The notes: generated from the letters alone by a model not told the origin. Positions 54,013 through 63,054 are shown, counted from the stretch's first letter. The stretch is 64,000 bases of DNA from a candidate division KSB1 bacterium (GCA_034505495.1 JAPDQV010000002.1:1-64000); one strand, 5' to 3'. A program made the numbers and translations.

Positions 54013-55194
54013 ATGAGTTCAGTGGAAAATTCGATCAAGTTGCCGGAAGATTTTTGTCTGAGTATCGCCAGCCATCGGCAAATTTTGAATTCGATCCGCA
54101 TTCATAAAGAAATCAGCGGAGCCAAGTTGGCGCGGCTCAACAACTTTCAACCGTCCACTCTGGTCTATATTCTGCGGGCTTTGAAGGATCGTGGACTCAT
54201 CGAAGTCAGTCGCGTAGCGGCGTTGCATAAAACTGCCGGAAAACCGCCGACACTTTGGCGGCTTGCGCCGGATAAGGGCTATATCATCGGCATTGAGGCC
54301 ATTCCCGGGGAATTGCGGGCGGTTGTGGTGAATTTTCAGGGTAAAGTTATCCATTGTGAGCATCTGGTAGGAGTTTCGAATATTGGATCGCAAAACATCA
54401 TCGAATCAGTAGCGGAATTTGTCGAAATGCTGCGGACAAAGCTGGACATCAGCCATGAAAAAACTATCGGTGTAGGCATGGCGTTGACGGGATGGGTCGA
54501 CCGCGCCGCCGGCATTGTCCGCTATTCGCGACGCCTAGAGCTGAAGGATTTTCCAATCCAAGAGAAACTATCGCATCGTTTGGGATTATTCGTTGAAGCA
54601 GTCAACGATGCCAATGCGGGGGCACTCGGCATCAAATGGCATGAGGAAGATGAGGTCGGACACGCCCCGCACGTCGTTTTTTTGACTTTAAACGAACGCA
54701 CCGCTTACTTTGGCGCCGGCTTGATTCTTAACCACTCGCTTTATGAAGGGGCGGACGGCGGCGCGGGAGAAATCTGCGACGCTCTGCCGAGCCTTAAAGA
54801 ATTCATCGACAATGCGGTGGCTCGAGTCGGAAGCGATCACCCGCTCATGGCATTGGCTGCCACCCAGCAAATTGACATTGAAGACGTTATTCGTTGTGCC
54901 CAAGAAAACTGCAGGCTTTCCAAAGAGATTCTGTCGCAATACAGCTACTTTATCAGCGAGGAGATCGTTCGTTTGGTGCAGATGCTGGCGCCGAACGTCA
55001 TTGTCCTCGGCGGCGACTTGGCCGATGCGCGCGAGTTAATTTACTCTTCCATTGTCAATCAAGTTGAATCGCGCCTGAACGAGCTTTTTCCCTGGGGCTT
55101 TACGGTTCCCAAGATTCACTTTTCCAGTTACGGCAGCTATGCCGTCTCGGTCGGCGCTGCCGCATTGATTATGCGCAGAATATTTATGCCGTAA
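54013..55194 (+). CDS. ROK-family transcriptional regulator with degenerate zinc site
   Basis: 393 residues. An N-terminal winged helix-turn-helix (HRQILNSIRIHKEISGAKLARLNNFQPSTLVYILRAL in pieces, about 20-70) precedes a ROK sugar-binding domain (YIIGIEAIPGELRAVVVNFQG, GVGMALTGWVD, VNDANAGALG, NVIVLGGDLADA). Unlike NagC or Mlc, the HxCxCGxxGC zinc motif is missing; the region reads GAGEICDALPSLKEFI. It is probably a repressor that senses GlcNAc or GlcNAc-6-phosphate and controls the operon it closes and the secreted-protein promoter at 57.76 kb, both of which carry the same palindrome. Confidence 0.9.
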   Translation: MSSVENSIKLPEDFCLSIASHRQILNSIRIHKEISGAKLARLNNFQPSTLVYILRALKDRGLIEVSRVAALHKTAGKPPTLWRLAPDKGYIIGIEAIPGELRAVVVNFQGKVIHCEHLVGVSNIGSQNIIESVAEFVEMLRTKLDISHEKTIGVGMALTGWVDRAAGIVRYSRRLELKDFPIQEKLSHRLGLFVEAVNDANAGALGIKWHEEDEVGHAPHVVFLTLNERTAYFGAGLILNHSLYEGADGGAGEICDALPSLKEFIDNAVARVGSDHPLMALAATQQIDIEDVIRCAQENCRLSKEILSQYSYFISEEIVRLVQMLAPNVIVLGGDLADARELIYSSIVNQVESRLNELFPWGFTVPKIHFSSYGSYAVSVGAAALIMRRIFMP

Positions 55195-55206
55195 ACGTTC
55201 GCTGCC

Positions 55207-56172
55207 TCAACGCAAAGACCCTCTCAGCCTCTCCTGCACCTGAGGCGAAGGAATGGGAAAACTGTCTCCGGCCGAAAGAATGACGGCGGGGCGGTCGGAG
55301 CTGAATCGGTAGCCCACCATAAGACGCGGCAGCTTGATTTTCCAGAAATACAAAGGCTCGAAGGTGCCGAAAGTGATCCCTACTTCCGTTTCGAAGCGGC
55401 GTCTAAAGGCCTCCTTGTTATGAATCCACAAATGCGGCGAAGTATAGTAAAGATAGCTCAGCACAAAGAATCCCGCGTCCAGCTCCTTTCCCCACGCTTT
55501 GCGCCCGATCTTTTGCCTGATTTCTATGCCGTTTTTCCACATCACCAATTCGTTATAGGCACTGCCGGCAGGCTTCCATAGAGTGCCATACAACATCAGT
55601 GAGTAAAGTCGCAAGTGCCTTTCCCTCAACGGGATGAAAAACAGTTGACGGAGACCCAGCACCACACCCCATACATGCGATCGGTTTCGCAAGTTTACTG
55701 CGGCGCCTGCGCCTAAAACCGGCGCCACGGAAAAAGTGGGCCTCGGATAGTGCTCGATTTCGGCCATCGGCAGAATACCTATGGTTTCCAGGCTGTTCGG
55801 CAGCCCTTTGCGAAAAATGTCCCAATAAGTGTAATTCAAAAAGCCCGCCGTAACCGGTACCCTCAGGGTGATGCCCCATCGGTGTTGAAAGGGCGACAAT
55901 AAAGTGACCGAAGGTGTACCGCGGTAGATTTGCGCGACATACGGTCCGGCTGAGTAAAGTCCTGACCCCATGTAAATCGAAAAAGCATGATGCCCTGGGT
56001 TGAGCTCAGTTTGTGCCGCAGCATTCGGCAAGAAGAGTCGGCACAGACTGATCAAAAACGCGAGGCGGGCAAAAAAGGTGACCTTAGCGGAGCAAAAAGA
56101 GACGGCGGCTGATCGTCTGCCCGTTAAAGCTCGCCTTGAGAAAATAAATGCCTGAAGGTTTATCATCTGCAT
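55207..56172 (-). CDS. Predicted outer-membrane beta-barrel-like protein, unknown function
   Basis: About 321 residues. A hydrophobic segment FFARLAFLISLCRLFLPNAAAQ, the end of a signal peptide, leads into a mature part with alternating polar/hydrophobic residues and many aromatics (HAFSIYMGSGLYSAG, WGITLRVPVTAGFLNYTYW, HLRLYSLMLYGTLW, PRLMVGYRF), typical of outer-membrane strands. The start is uncertain: no ATG, GTG or TTG with a ribosome site lies next to the signal segment, so translation probably begins at ATG 56172 or 56166 inside the 3' end of the DUF362 gene (overlap about 89 bases). This suggests coupling to that gene. No family recognised. Confidence 0.65.
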   Translation of the reverse strand: MQMINLQAFIFSRRALTGRRSAAVSFCSAKVTFFARLAFLISLCRLFLPNAAAQTELNPGHHAFSIYMGSGLYSAGPYVAQIYRGTPSVTLLSPFQHRWGITLRVPVTAGFLNYTYWDIFRKGLPNSLETIGILPMAEIEHYPRPTFSVAPVLGAGAAVNLRNRSHVWGVVLGLRQLFFIPLRERHLRLYSLMLYGTLWKPAGSAYNELVMWKNGIEIRQKIGRKAWGKELDAGFFVLSYLYYTSPHLWIHNKEAFRRRFETEVGITFGTFEPLYFWKIKLPRLMVGYRFSSDRPAVILSAGDSFPIPSPQVQERLRGSLR

Positions 56173-57664
56173 TCCATCGAATGACGTGTTGACCTTCGAG
56201 TCGCCCGTCGACGAGTATATCAATGAGCTGACCCGAGAGGTTATAAACTTTGGCGTCAAAATGTCCCGTATGGGGCAACGAAGCAACTAGAGAGGTATTA
56301 CTGTTGAACGGATTCGGAAAGGCCGGGGAAAGGGCAAAAGCCGCGGGCCTTTTCTCGTTTTGAGTAACGGCGGATTTGCTGTAATCGTATGGTTCGTTCA
56401 CCAAATGCCAAAGCGGCTCGCTCTGACCGTTATAATCCCGACGCAGGTAATAGGTAACCAGAGGCGTCCGCTCCAAACTGGTCAAGCTTTTTACCTCCAC
56501 CTTACCATCTTCGAACCATTCATAAAGAGGAACGGCAAACGGATCGAGGAAGGAGCTCATCCCGCGTTCGACCGCCATATGAAACAGGCCGAAATTTCCG
56601 GGTTCATGTCCGGCCAACCAGGTGCCGATTATGTCGACGTGAAACGGGTTTTTGCCGAAAATGATGAGGTTGGTCATGAAATCGGCGGCGAAACCGTCGT
56701 GCGGCCCTTCGATAAAGTTGCCGTCATGGCCGTAAAGTGCCTCGATGATGTGAAGATCGGCCTTGAGAATACTATTGTTGTCGAGGCAGCGCGTCGCCCA
56801 GGTTTCCTGCCACAAGCCGCCGTCGGCCCCGGGACGATCCCAACGCGGAATCCCTGCCGCCACATGTCTTTGATAGTTATTCTGAATCGTCTTTTTCGCA
56901 TTCGGCTGCACGTGCGCCGGATCGATGCTCATTTCATTCTGCAATAGGGTGCAGTGTTGCTGATAGTTGGCGGCAATGGTGCCCTGCAGATTCTTTGCGC
57001 AGAGCGTCATGCCCATGCCGTGCGATTTGAATTTCGCGATATTGATCAAAAAAGTATCGGGAGCATTGACCGGCCAAAGATAGGGAATTTTTTTGAACCA
57101 AATTCCTTCCGGGACGTCTTTCCAAACGACCTGGTCGGGCGAAAGCGAATCGACAGGGGTCGAAATGATTCGCACGTCTGCGCCGGTGCGGGCGGCGAGG
57201 GCGCCGTAACCGCCTTCCGTGAGGTTTTCTATGCCGTTTACTTCGCGGATGAAAAAGCGGTCGCCGCCAAGGCCGAGGGGTTTTATTCCATCGATGAGCC
57301 CCTCGACGAAAAGGGCATCGGTTACTACGCCCATCGATCTTTCAATCGTGTAACCGCGCTGCCATTTACCGCGGGAGGTGAGATTGGGCTTGAGGACAAT
57401 TTTTCGGGTGACCGGCAGCCCATCATCGGCGGAAGCCTCTATAAACACCGTCGAAGCAAACTTGCGTCCGGCTTTATATTTGGCGGCTTCGTCATGCTTG
57501 TCGCTGATCTGCGTCCGCATGATAAAGACTGCATCGGGCAAAGCTTCGATCAACGGATTGAGGCGAAAAAATTGGCCGAGTGGCTCGGCCTGGCTGCGAA
57601 AGAAGGGAATAGAAGCCCAGGCTGCTCCGGCCCCGATTGCTTTGATAAAGGCTCGTCTTTTCAT
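56084..57664 (-). CDS. DUF362 family protein with Tat-type signal and C-terminal type IX-like sorting domain
   Basis: 526 residues. The N-terminus MKRRAFIKAIGAGAAWASIP carries a twin-arginine motif (RRAFIK), implying export of a folded, possibly cofactor-bearing protein. The body matches the DUF362 family: VLKPNLTSRG, FLINIAKFKSHGMGMTLCAKNLQGTI, a HIIEALYGHDGNFIEGPHDG segment and NPFHVDIIGTWLAGHEPGNFG. The iron-sulphur cysteines of ferredoxin-fused members are absent. The last 85 residues are a sorting domain starting FPNPFN and ending RRLFLLR. Function is unknown. The divergent 57.83-kb gene shares its upstream region; a weak minus-strand promoter (TTCGCA-17-TATATT, 57692-57720) precedes this gene. 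Confidence 0.85.
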   Translation of the reverse strand: MKRRAFIKAIGAGAAWASIPFFRSQAEPLGQFFRLNPLIEALPDAVFIMRTQISDKHDEAAKYKAGRKFASTVFIEASADDGLPVTRKIVLKPNLTSRGKWQRGYTIERSMGVVTDALFVEGLIDGIKPLGLGGDRFFIREVNGIENLTEGGYGALAARTGADVRIISTPVDSLSPDQVVWKDVPEGIWFKKIPYLWPVNAPDTFLINIAKFKSHGMGMTLCAKNLQGTIAANYQQHCTLLQNEMSIDPAHVQPNAKKTIQNNYQRHVAAGIPRWDRPGADGGLWQETWATRCLDNNSILKADLHIIEALYGHDGNFIEGPHDGFAADFMTNLIIFGKNPFHVDIIGTWLAGHEPGNFGLFHMAVERGMSSFLDPFAVPLYEWFEDGKVEVKSLTSLERTPLVTYYLRRDYNGQSEPLWHLVNEPYDYSKSAVTQNEKRPAAFALSPAFPNPFNSNTSLVASLPHTGHFDAKVYNLSGQLIDILVDGRLEGQHVIRWNADDKPSGIYFLKASFNGQTISRRLFLLR

Positions 57665-57755
57665 TGGTCAGGCCCTACTACAATCTTTTTGAATATACAG
57701 ATTTGTTTTCTCAATGCGAATTTTTTTCCATGTAAAAAACTTTTGATAAAAACAC

Positions 57756-57783
57756 TTGACATTCTTTTCTTTTTTGTTATATT
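57756..57783 (+). promoter_or_regulatory. Sigma70-type promoter of the tandem CBM9-like protein gene
   Basis: TTGACA (57756-57761), 16 bases, TATATT (57778-57783). It is the best sigma70 consensus match I found in the window. Confidence 0.65.
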
Positions 57784-57787
57784 CTAA

Positions 57788-57804
57788 TATTCATTCAATG
57801 AATA
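57788..57804. promoter_or_regulatory. 17-bp perfect palindrome, probable operator at the start point
   Basis: TATTCATTCAATGAATA, with single central base, begins five bases after the -10 box. It contains ATTCAATGAAT (57793-57803), identical to the palindrome at 50638-50648. Confidence 0.55.
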
Positions 57805-57833
57805 AAATATAAAATACCGATGGAGGACAAATC

Positions 57834-59699
57834 ATGAAGCAAAAACTTGTTACGGTAGGAGCATTGTTTTTGTGTCTTATCGCTCCTGCATTGGCGGTTG
57901 ATTTCTTTTTCCCGTTTATGCAGAAAGCGGCTGCTCCGGTCGTCATCGATGGAGAACTCGATGACTGGAATTTCTGTTTTCCGATCGACGTCAATCAGGC
58001 GGTCATTCCGGAAAATTCGCGGTGTCACGATTGGTATCCTGAGGATGACTATGACTTGTCCGGAACGATCAAATTGATGTGGGACGAGAATTACCTCTAT
58101 GTCTCGGCCTATGTCCGTGACGATATCCCCGGCGTGCTGCCGCAACCGCCGTCTTGGAACGCGGACGCCGTCGAAATTTACTTGGGCAACTATAATGTCG
58201 GACGTGTGCCCTGGGATCCTAACCCTCCGGGCGGGGTGCCGGACAACGATGACGGCAAGTTTGCCTGCCAGTTGGCTTTTTATTATGATGCAACGGCAGA
58301 TACCGGCCGCATTTACCAGTACACTCCGATCGGCAAGTTTATCAAAACCGCAGGTTCAGTTATCAAAGGTAAAGTTTGGCCGAACAATGAGGGCTACACT
58401 CTTGAGGCGCGTGTCGCGTGGGCCGATATCGCTTCGGCCAAGGGCAACGGCTTTCATTTCAAGGGCGGCGAGATCGTACCTTTTACGCTGTCGCTCTATG
58501 ATCGGGATGATTGGGATCGCGATGATTTCCAAGGATACGCTTTTTCGGAACGCGCTTATCCGGCCTGGGCCGGCCCCAGTAAGGGATGGCAGGTTATCGA
58601 AGTCAAACCCGCCCGCGAGTCTCAATACTATTTGCATTCAAGTCCTTACTTGAAGCAGGCCGCAGGTGCCGTGTTTGTCGATGGTGTGCTCGATGAATGG
58701 AATTACTGTTTTCCGGTCGACATGAACCAGTCCAGCATTCCCGAGTATTCGCGCGCGTGGGCTTGGTTCCCGGAAGACAATACCGACTTGAGCAGCGCGC
58801 TCAAGTTCATGTACGACGATAAGTATCTTTACGTAGGCGCCTCGGTTATGGATGATGTGCCGGGCGTCAATCCGGTGGAAGGCGACTGGAACGCCGACGC
58901 GATCGAAATCTATATCGGCAATTATGAAATCGATGATTACGGCGTTATACCTGATCACTCGGGTTATATCAATCAGGACGACATGCTGGATGTTCAGCTT
59001 GGCTTTTATTACAACGCCAATACCGGCGACGCTTACATCAAGCTGTGGGGGCCTGGGGCTCACGCCGGTTTGGTGCCGATGACCGAATCCTATGCCGTAG
59101 CCAAAGAATGGCCGACGGGCGACGGTTACGATTATGAAGCCGCCCTCTCTTTAAAAGAATTGGCATCCATGGTTGATAATGCCGGCGTGCGGACTTTCGA
59201 CTTTATCTCGCTGCAGGGCGCCATCGTGCCGTGCACTTATGCCCTCTATGACCGCGACGAGTGGAACCGAGACGATTTTCAGGGCTATCAATACGTGCGC
59301 AATGAAAACGCGCCTTACCTGGGCCCTGGAAGCGGCGGCTGGGAAGGGGTCGAAATCGTGCCGAAAAACCTCTACGATATTCTCGGCTGGCTGTGGGAGA
59401 ATTACACCGACGTCAGCAAAAAGGATATCGTGCCGGCGCAAAGCAGGCTGCTGCAGAACTATCCCAATCCCTTCAACCCGTCAACGACCATCGAATTCGA
59501 ATTGAGCCGCCCGGAATACGTTACGCTTAAAGTCTTTGATCTGAGCGGTCGCGAAGTGGCGACGTTGGCGCAAGGGCACTTCACTGCGGGACAGCACAGC
59601 GTCCAGTTCAGACCGAATGGCCTCGCCAACGGCGTTTACCTCTATCAGCTTAAAGCCGCGGATTATACGGAAACGCGACGAATGGTACTGATGAAATAG
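57834..59699 (+). CDS. Secreted protein with two tandem CBM9-like domains and type IX-like sorting tail
   Basis: 621 residues. A signal peptide (MKQKLVTVGALFLCLIAPALA) is followed by two copies of a CBM9-like beta-sandwich (about 28-258 and 268-510). Each copy has VxIDGELDDWN/VFVDGVLDEWN, FPIDxNQ, YLYVSAYVRDDIPG/YLYVGASVMDDVPG, WNADAxEIYxGNY and LYDRDxWxRDDFQGY blocks. The C-terminus has YPNPFNPSTTIEF and ends RRMVLMK. No catalytic domain is present, so it is likely a surface glycan-binding protein, here probably for chitin. It has a strong promoter with an operator-like palindrome, GGAGG before the ATG, and a terminator after the stop, so it is expressed as its own unit. Confidence 0.85.
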   Translation: MKQKLVTVGALFLCLIAPALAVDFFFPFMQKAAAPVVIDGELDDWNFCFPIDVNQAVIPENSRCHDWYPEDDYDLSGTIKLMWDENYLYVSAYVRDDIPGVLPQPPSWNADAVEIYLGNYNVGRVPWDPNPPGGVPDNDDGKFACQLAFYYDATADTGRIYQYTPIGKFIKTAGSVIKGKVWPNNEGYTLEARVAWADIASAKGNGFHFKGGEIVPFTLSLYDRDDWDRDDFQGYAFSERAYPAWAGPSKGWQVIEVKPARESQYYLHSSPYLKQAAGAVFVDGVLDEWNYCFPVDMNQSSIPEYSRAWAWFPEDNTDLSSALKFMYDDKYLYVGASVMDDVPGVNPVEGDWNADAIEIYIGNYEIDDYGVIPDHSGYINQDDMLDVQLGFYYNANTGDAYIKLWGPGAHAGLVPMTESYAVAKEWPTGDGYDYEAALSLKELASMVDNAGVRTFDFISLQGAIVPCTYALYDRDEWNRDDFQGYQYVRNENAPYLGPGSGGWEGVEIVPKNLYDILGWLWENYTDVSKKDIVPAQSRLLQNYPNPFNPSTTIEFELSRPEYVTLKVFDLSGREVATLAQGHFTAGQHSVQFRPNGLANGVYLYQLKAADYTETRRMVLMK

Positions 59700-59731
59700 T
59701 CCTTTTTCTTTCAAAAGGAATTTGTAGATTC

Positions 59732-59772
59732 TGAGGAGTTGCGGCGCAATCAGCCGCTCTCCTCATTTTTTT
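59732..59772 (+). terminator. Rho-independent terminator after the CBM9-like gene
   Basis: TGAGGAG and GCGGC (59732-59738, 59741-59745) pair with GCCGC and CTCCTCA (59753-59757, 59759-59765), followed by TTTTTTT. It ends just before the chitinase gene. Confidence 0.88.
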
Positions 59773-59783
59773 ATCAGGAAGCC

Positions 59784-61127
59784 ATGGCCAAGCGATCATT
59801 TACTTTCTTGTTACTTTTTTTCTTTATCGGGGCCTCCTGTCGGCCGCAGACTTTATGGGTCATCGGCTATTATCCCTCCTGGAACCGAGCCTCTTTTCCG
59901 GCATCGGCGGTCGATTTCGGCCGCCTGACGCATCTGATGCATGCCTTTGCCTGGCCGCAAAGCGACGGCTCTTTGGCCTACTATCCTCAGCTCCTCGATC
60001 CCGAATTGAACGCTCGAGCCCATGCAGCCGGAAAGGTCATTTTGCTTTCTCTCGGCGGGTGGGGAAATTCGGCGGGATTTTCCCCGGTCGCTGCTGACTC
60101 GGCTCTTCGTCGTCGCTTTGTCGATGAACTCTGCGCGTTTATTCTCGAACATCAGTACGACGGTGTCGATATTGATTGGGAATTTCCGGCTTCCGCGGCA
60201 GACCGGGCAAACATGGTAATTTTAGTTAAAGAGCTGCGGGAAAAGTTTAACCAACTCGCCCGCCCGCAAAAACTATGGATCACCATGGCCGTGTCGGCCG
60301 GCGATTACTATGGTCAATGGTTCGATTACAAACGGCTTTTGCCCTATGTGGATTTTTTCGGATGCATGACGTATGATTTTCATGGGCCGTGGACGAACCA
60401 TGCCGGCCACAACTCGCCGCTTTTTCCCAGCGGCGGGGATATTGACGGTTCGGTCTCGTCCGGCGTAGCCTATTTGAAAAGCCGCGGTCTGCCCAATGAA
60501 AAGATTGTCATCGGGGTACCGTTCTACGGCCGCGAATTCAATGCTTCGCGGCTCTATGGACCCAGTACAGGCGGGGACATTACGTATCCTTATTCGCAAA
60601 TCGTCAAGTTCTTAGCTGCAGGCTGGCTCTATCATTGGGATTCCGTTGCCCAGGTTCCTTATTTAACTAATCCGGATGCCACCCGTTTGATAACTTTTGA
60701 CGACACAGCCTCCGTTCGTCTCAAAGCAGAGTATGCGCTGAAGCAAAAGCTTGCCGGGGTGATGATTTGGGCGCTGGGGCAAGACTATCTGAACGGTCGG
60801 CAGCCGCTGCTCGGAGCGCTCACCGCACCGATTTTATCCGCAACCGTGGCAGCCGCTCCTTCTTCGAACCGTTTCGATTTGACAATTTTCCCGAATCCGT
60901 TCAACCATGTTGCGGTTTTGCACTTTGAGCTCCCAAGCCCGCAGCCCGTCGAAATTCGTATTTGCGATGCCGCCGGTCGGCGGCTGGAGACGCTCGTGCA
61001 TGGATTCCTGCCCGCCGGATCGCATGCTTCTACATTCAACGGCGTCGGCTTTGCCTCCGGAGTGTACTATGCCGTTCTGCAGACCCCTTCATTTTCAACG
61101 GTTCGACCTTTCACTTTGATCAAATGA
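59784..61127 (+). CDS. GH18 chitinase with C-terminal type IX-like sorting domain
   Basis: 447 residues. A hydrophobic leader (FTFLLLFFFIGASC) could be a Sec signal or a weak lipobox. The GH18 TIM barrel follows: WVIGYYPSWNR at strand 1, VILLSLGGWG at strand 3, the catalytic DGVDIDWE (126-133, proton donor Glu133), MTYDFHGPW, IGVPFYGRE and GVMIWALGQD at strand 8. The last 80 residues are a sorting domain starting FPNPFN and ending RPFTLIK. The start at 59784 is used because the frame extension to 59739 runs through the terminator hairpin. It hydrolyses chitin to chito-oligosaccharides at the cell surface or outside; a symporter and a GH20 enzyme follow. Confidence 0.93.
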   Translation: MAKRSFTFLLLFFFIGASCRPQTLWVIGYYPSWNRASFPASAVDFGRLTHLMHAFAWPQSDGSLAYYPQLLDPELNARAHAAGKVILLSLGGWGNSAGFSPVAADSALRRRFVDELCAFILEHQYDGVDIDWEFPASAADRANMVILVKELREKFNQLARPQKLWITMAVSAGDYYGQWFDYKRLLPYVDFFGCMTYDFHGPWTNHAGHNSPLFPSGGDIDGSVSSGVAYLKSRGLPNEKIVIGVPFYGREFNASRLYGPSTGGDITYPYSQIVKFLAAGWLYHWDSVAQVPYLTNPDATRLITFDDTASVRLKAEYALKQKLAGVMIWALGQDYLNGRQPLLGALTAPILSATVAAAPSSNRFDLTIFPNPFNHVAVLHFELPSPQPVEIRICDAAGRRLETLVHGFLPAGSHASTFNGVGFASGVYYAVLQTPSFSTVRPFTLIK

Positions 61128-61134
61128 GGAACCT

Positions 61135-63027
61135 ATGAGTCAACTCCATCTAATCGATTATTTCGTCATCTTGATCTTTTTTGCCATGGTCTTTGCGATT
61201 GCCGCCTATTACGCCAAAAGAGCAGGCAAGGATACCGGTTCGTTTTTTCTTTCCGGCCGTAATCTCCCCTGGTACATAGCCGGCACAGCCATGGTCGCGA
61301 CAACGTTCGCCGCGGATACGCCTTTGGCTGTAACCGAGCTGGTGGCGCGGAACGGCATCGCCGGCAATTGGTTGTGGTGGAACATGGCCATCGGCGCCGT
61401 CCTGACCGTCTTTTTCTTTGCCAAGCTTTGGCGGCGTGCCGGCATCATGACCGATGTGGAGCTGGTCGAGCTGCGTTACTCGGGACAAGCGGCGGCGGCG
61501 CTGCGCGGCTTTCGCGCTCTCTATCTCGGCTTGTTCATGAACGCGATCGTCATGGGCTGGGTCAATAAGGCAATGGAAAAGATCTTTCATGTCACCGTGC
61601 CGGGCGTCGATCCGTTCCTGCTGGTGGCGATTACGGCCTCCCTCATTGCCGTCTATGCGTCGGCTTCCGGTCTGCTCGGCACGGCGCGCACCGACAGCTT
61701 TCAGTTCGTTTTCGCCATGGCCGGCTGCATCATTTTGGCGGTCATCGTCATCAAGCTGCCCCACATCGGCAGCACCGTCGCCCTCAAGCAGCAGATCGCC
61801 CCGCAGGTGCTCGATTTTTTCCCCCGCATCGCTAAAACGAATCTTTCCGGCCTGACTGGAGGAGCCCTGGCCATGACGACCGGCGCCTTTATTGCCCACA
61901 TCGGCCTGCAGTGGTGGTCGAGTTGGTATCCGGGCGCCGATCCGGGGGGCGGCGGTTACATTGCTCAGCGCATGATGTCGGCAAAGAATGAAAAGCACAG
62001 TCTTTTTGCCACCTTGTGGTTTACCATCGCTCACTATACGATCCGTCCCTGGCCGTGGATTTTGGTGGCGCTGAGTGCCCTGGTGCTGCTGCCGCGCGCC
62101 CAAAACGTTGAAGCTCTGCGTCAAGAAAATCCGGCGCTGTTTCAGCGGGTGGAACAGGTGCATCAAAGCGGCGGCCTGCAGAGCAATGTTGTCTACGGAC
62201 CGGATTTTCTCAATTTTTATGAAAAGTACGAAAATACGGTGGACCCCGGCGTCATGTATCCGAAATTGATGCTGCGATACCTGCCTGCCGGTCTGCTCGG
62301 CCTGCTGATTGCCGTGTTCCTTGCCGCATATATGTCCACAATATCTTCTCAGCTCAACTGGGGAACTTCGTATCTTATCAATGACTTTTACAAGCGCTTT
62401 CTTAAAAAGAACGCCGACGAACAGCATTATGTGCGCGTCTCACGCCTTGGTATTGTGCTGATGGTGATCTTTTCTCTCATTGTTACCCGCCTACTGAACA
62501 CCATTTCCGGGGCTTGGGAGTTTATCATAAATGCCAGCGCAGGCATGGGAGCCGTCCTGATCCTGCGCTGGTATTGGTGGCGCATCAACGCCTGGTCGGA
62601 GATTTCCGCCATGATCGCGCCGCTCATCATCTATCCGATCGCCCGTTTTAAATTCGGACTGCAGTCGCCGATCACTCTCTACCCTGTGGTGCTGGGAACC
62701 ACCATCGTTTGGCTGGTCGTCACCTTTTTGACTCGTCCCACGGATAAGGACAAGCTGCACGAGTTTTACCGGCGCGTGCATCCCGGCGGTTGGGGTTGGC
62801 GAAAGATCGCCGCCGAACTGCCGGATGTCAAGAGCGACAGCGGCTACGGCCGCCTCTTTATCGATTGGCTGGCCGGAGTGATTATGGTTTATTCAGCTCT
62901 GTTCGGTATCGGCAAGCTCATTTTTGCCGAGTGGCTTGCCGCCGTCGGTTACCTGGCGCCTGGAGCCGTCGGCGCCTTGATCATTCAGCGGGATTTGAGC
63001 AAACGCTCGCTGGGTTTTTCGGAATGA
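61135..63027 (+). CDS. SSS-family sodium:solute symporter
   Basis: 630 residues, about 13-14 hydrophobic helices. Family features are DYFVILIFFAMVFAIAAYYAKRAG at helix 1, FFLSGRNLPWYIAGTAMVATTFAADTP in the helix-1/2 region that forms the sodium site, GLLGTARTDSFQFV, and the LAAYMSTISSQLNWGTSYLINDFYKRF block of helix 8 with its ISSQLN sodium ligands. GAGGAA precedes the ATG, seven bases after the chitinase stop. Lying between chitinase and beta-hexosaminidase, it most likely imports N-acetylglucosamine or a short chito-oligomer with sodium. The substrate is inferred from position. Confidence 0.88.
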   Translation: MSQLHLIDYFVILIFFAMVFAIAAYYAKRAGKDTGSFFLSGRNLPWYIAGTAMVATTFAADTPLAVTELVARNGIAGNWLWWNMAIGAVLTVFFFAKLWRRAGIMTDVELVELRYSGQAAAALRGFRALYLGLFMNAIVMGWVNKAMEKIFHVTVPGVDPFLLVAITASLIAVYASASGLLGTARTDSFQFVFAMAGCIILAVIVIKLPHIGSTVALKQQIAPQVLDFFPRIAKTNLSGLTGGALAMTTGAFIAHIGLQWWSSWYPGADPGGGGYIAQRMMSAKNEKHSLFATLWFTIAHYTIRPWPWILVALSALVLLPRAQNVEALRQENPALFQRVEQVHQSGGLQSNVVYGPDFLNFYEKYENTVDPGVMYPKLMLRYLPAGLLGLLIAVFLAAYMSTISSQLNWGTSYLINDFYKRFLKKNADEQHYVRVSRLGIVLMVIFSLIVTRLLNTISGAWEFIINASAGMGAVLILRWYWWRINAWSEISAMIAPLIIYPIARFKFGLQSPITLYPVVLGTTIVWLVVTFLTRPTDKDKLHEFYRRVHPGGWGWRKIAAELPDVKSDSGYGRLFIDWLAGVIMVYSALFGIGKLIFAEWLAAVGYLAPGAVGALIIQRDLSKRSLGFSE

Positions 63028-63054
63028 GCAAAACCTTAAAAAGGGAGGCCCAAG

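Noticed and set aside
61150-62427. 425-codon open frame on the minus strand
   Set aside because: Antisense to the SSS symporter, which has all family motifs and a ribosome site.
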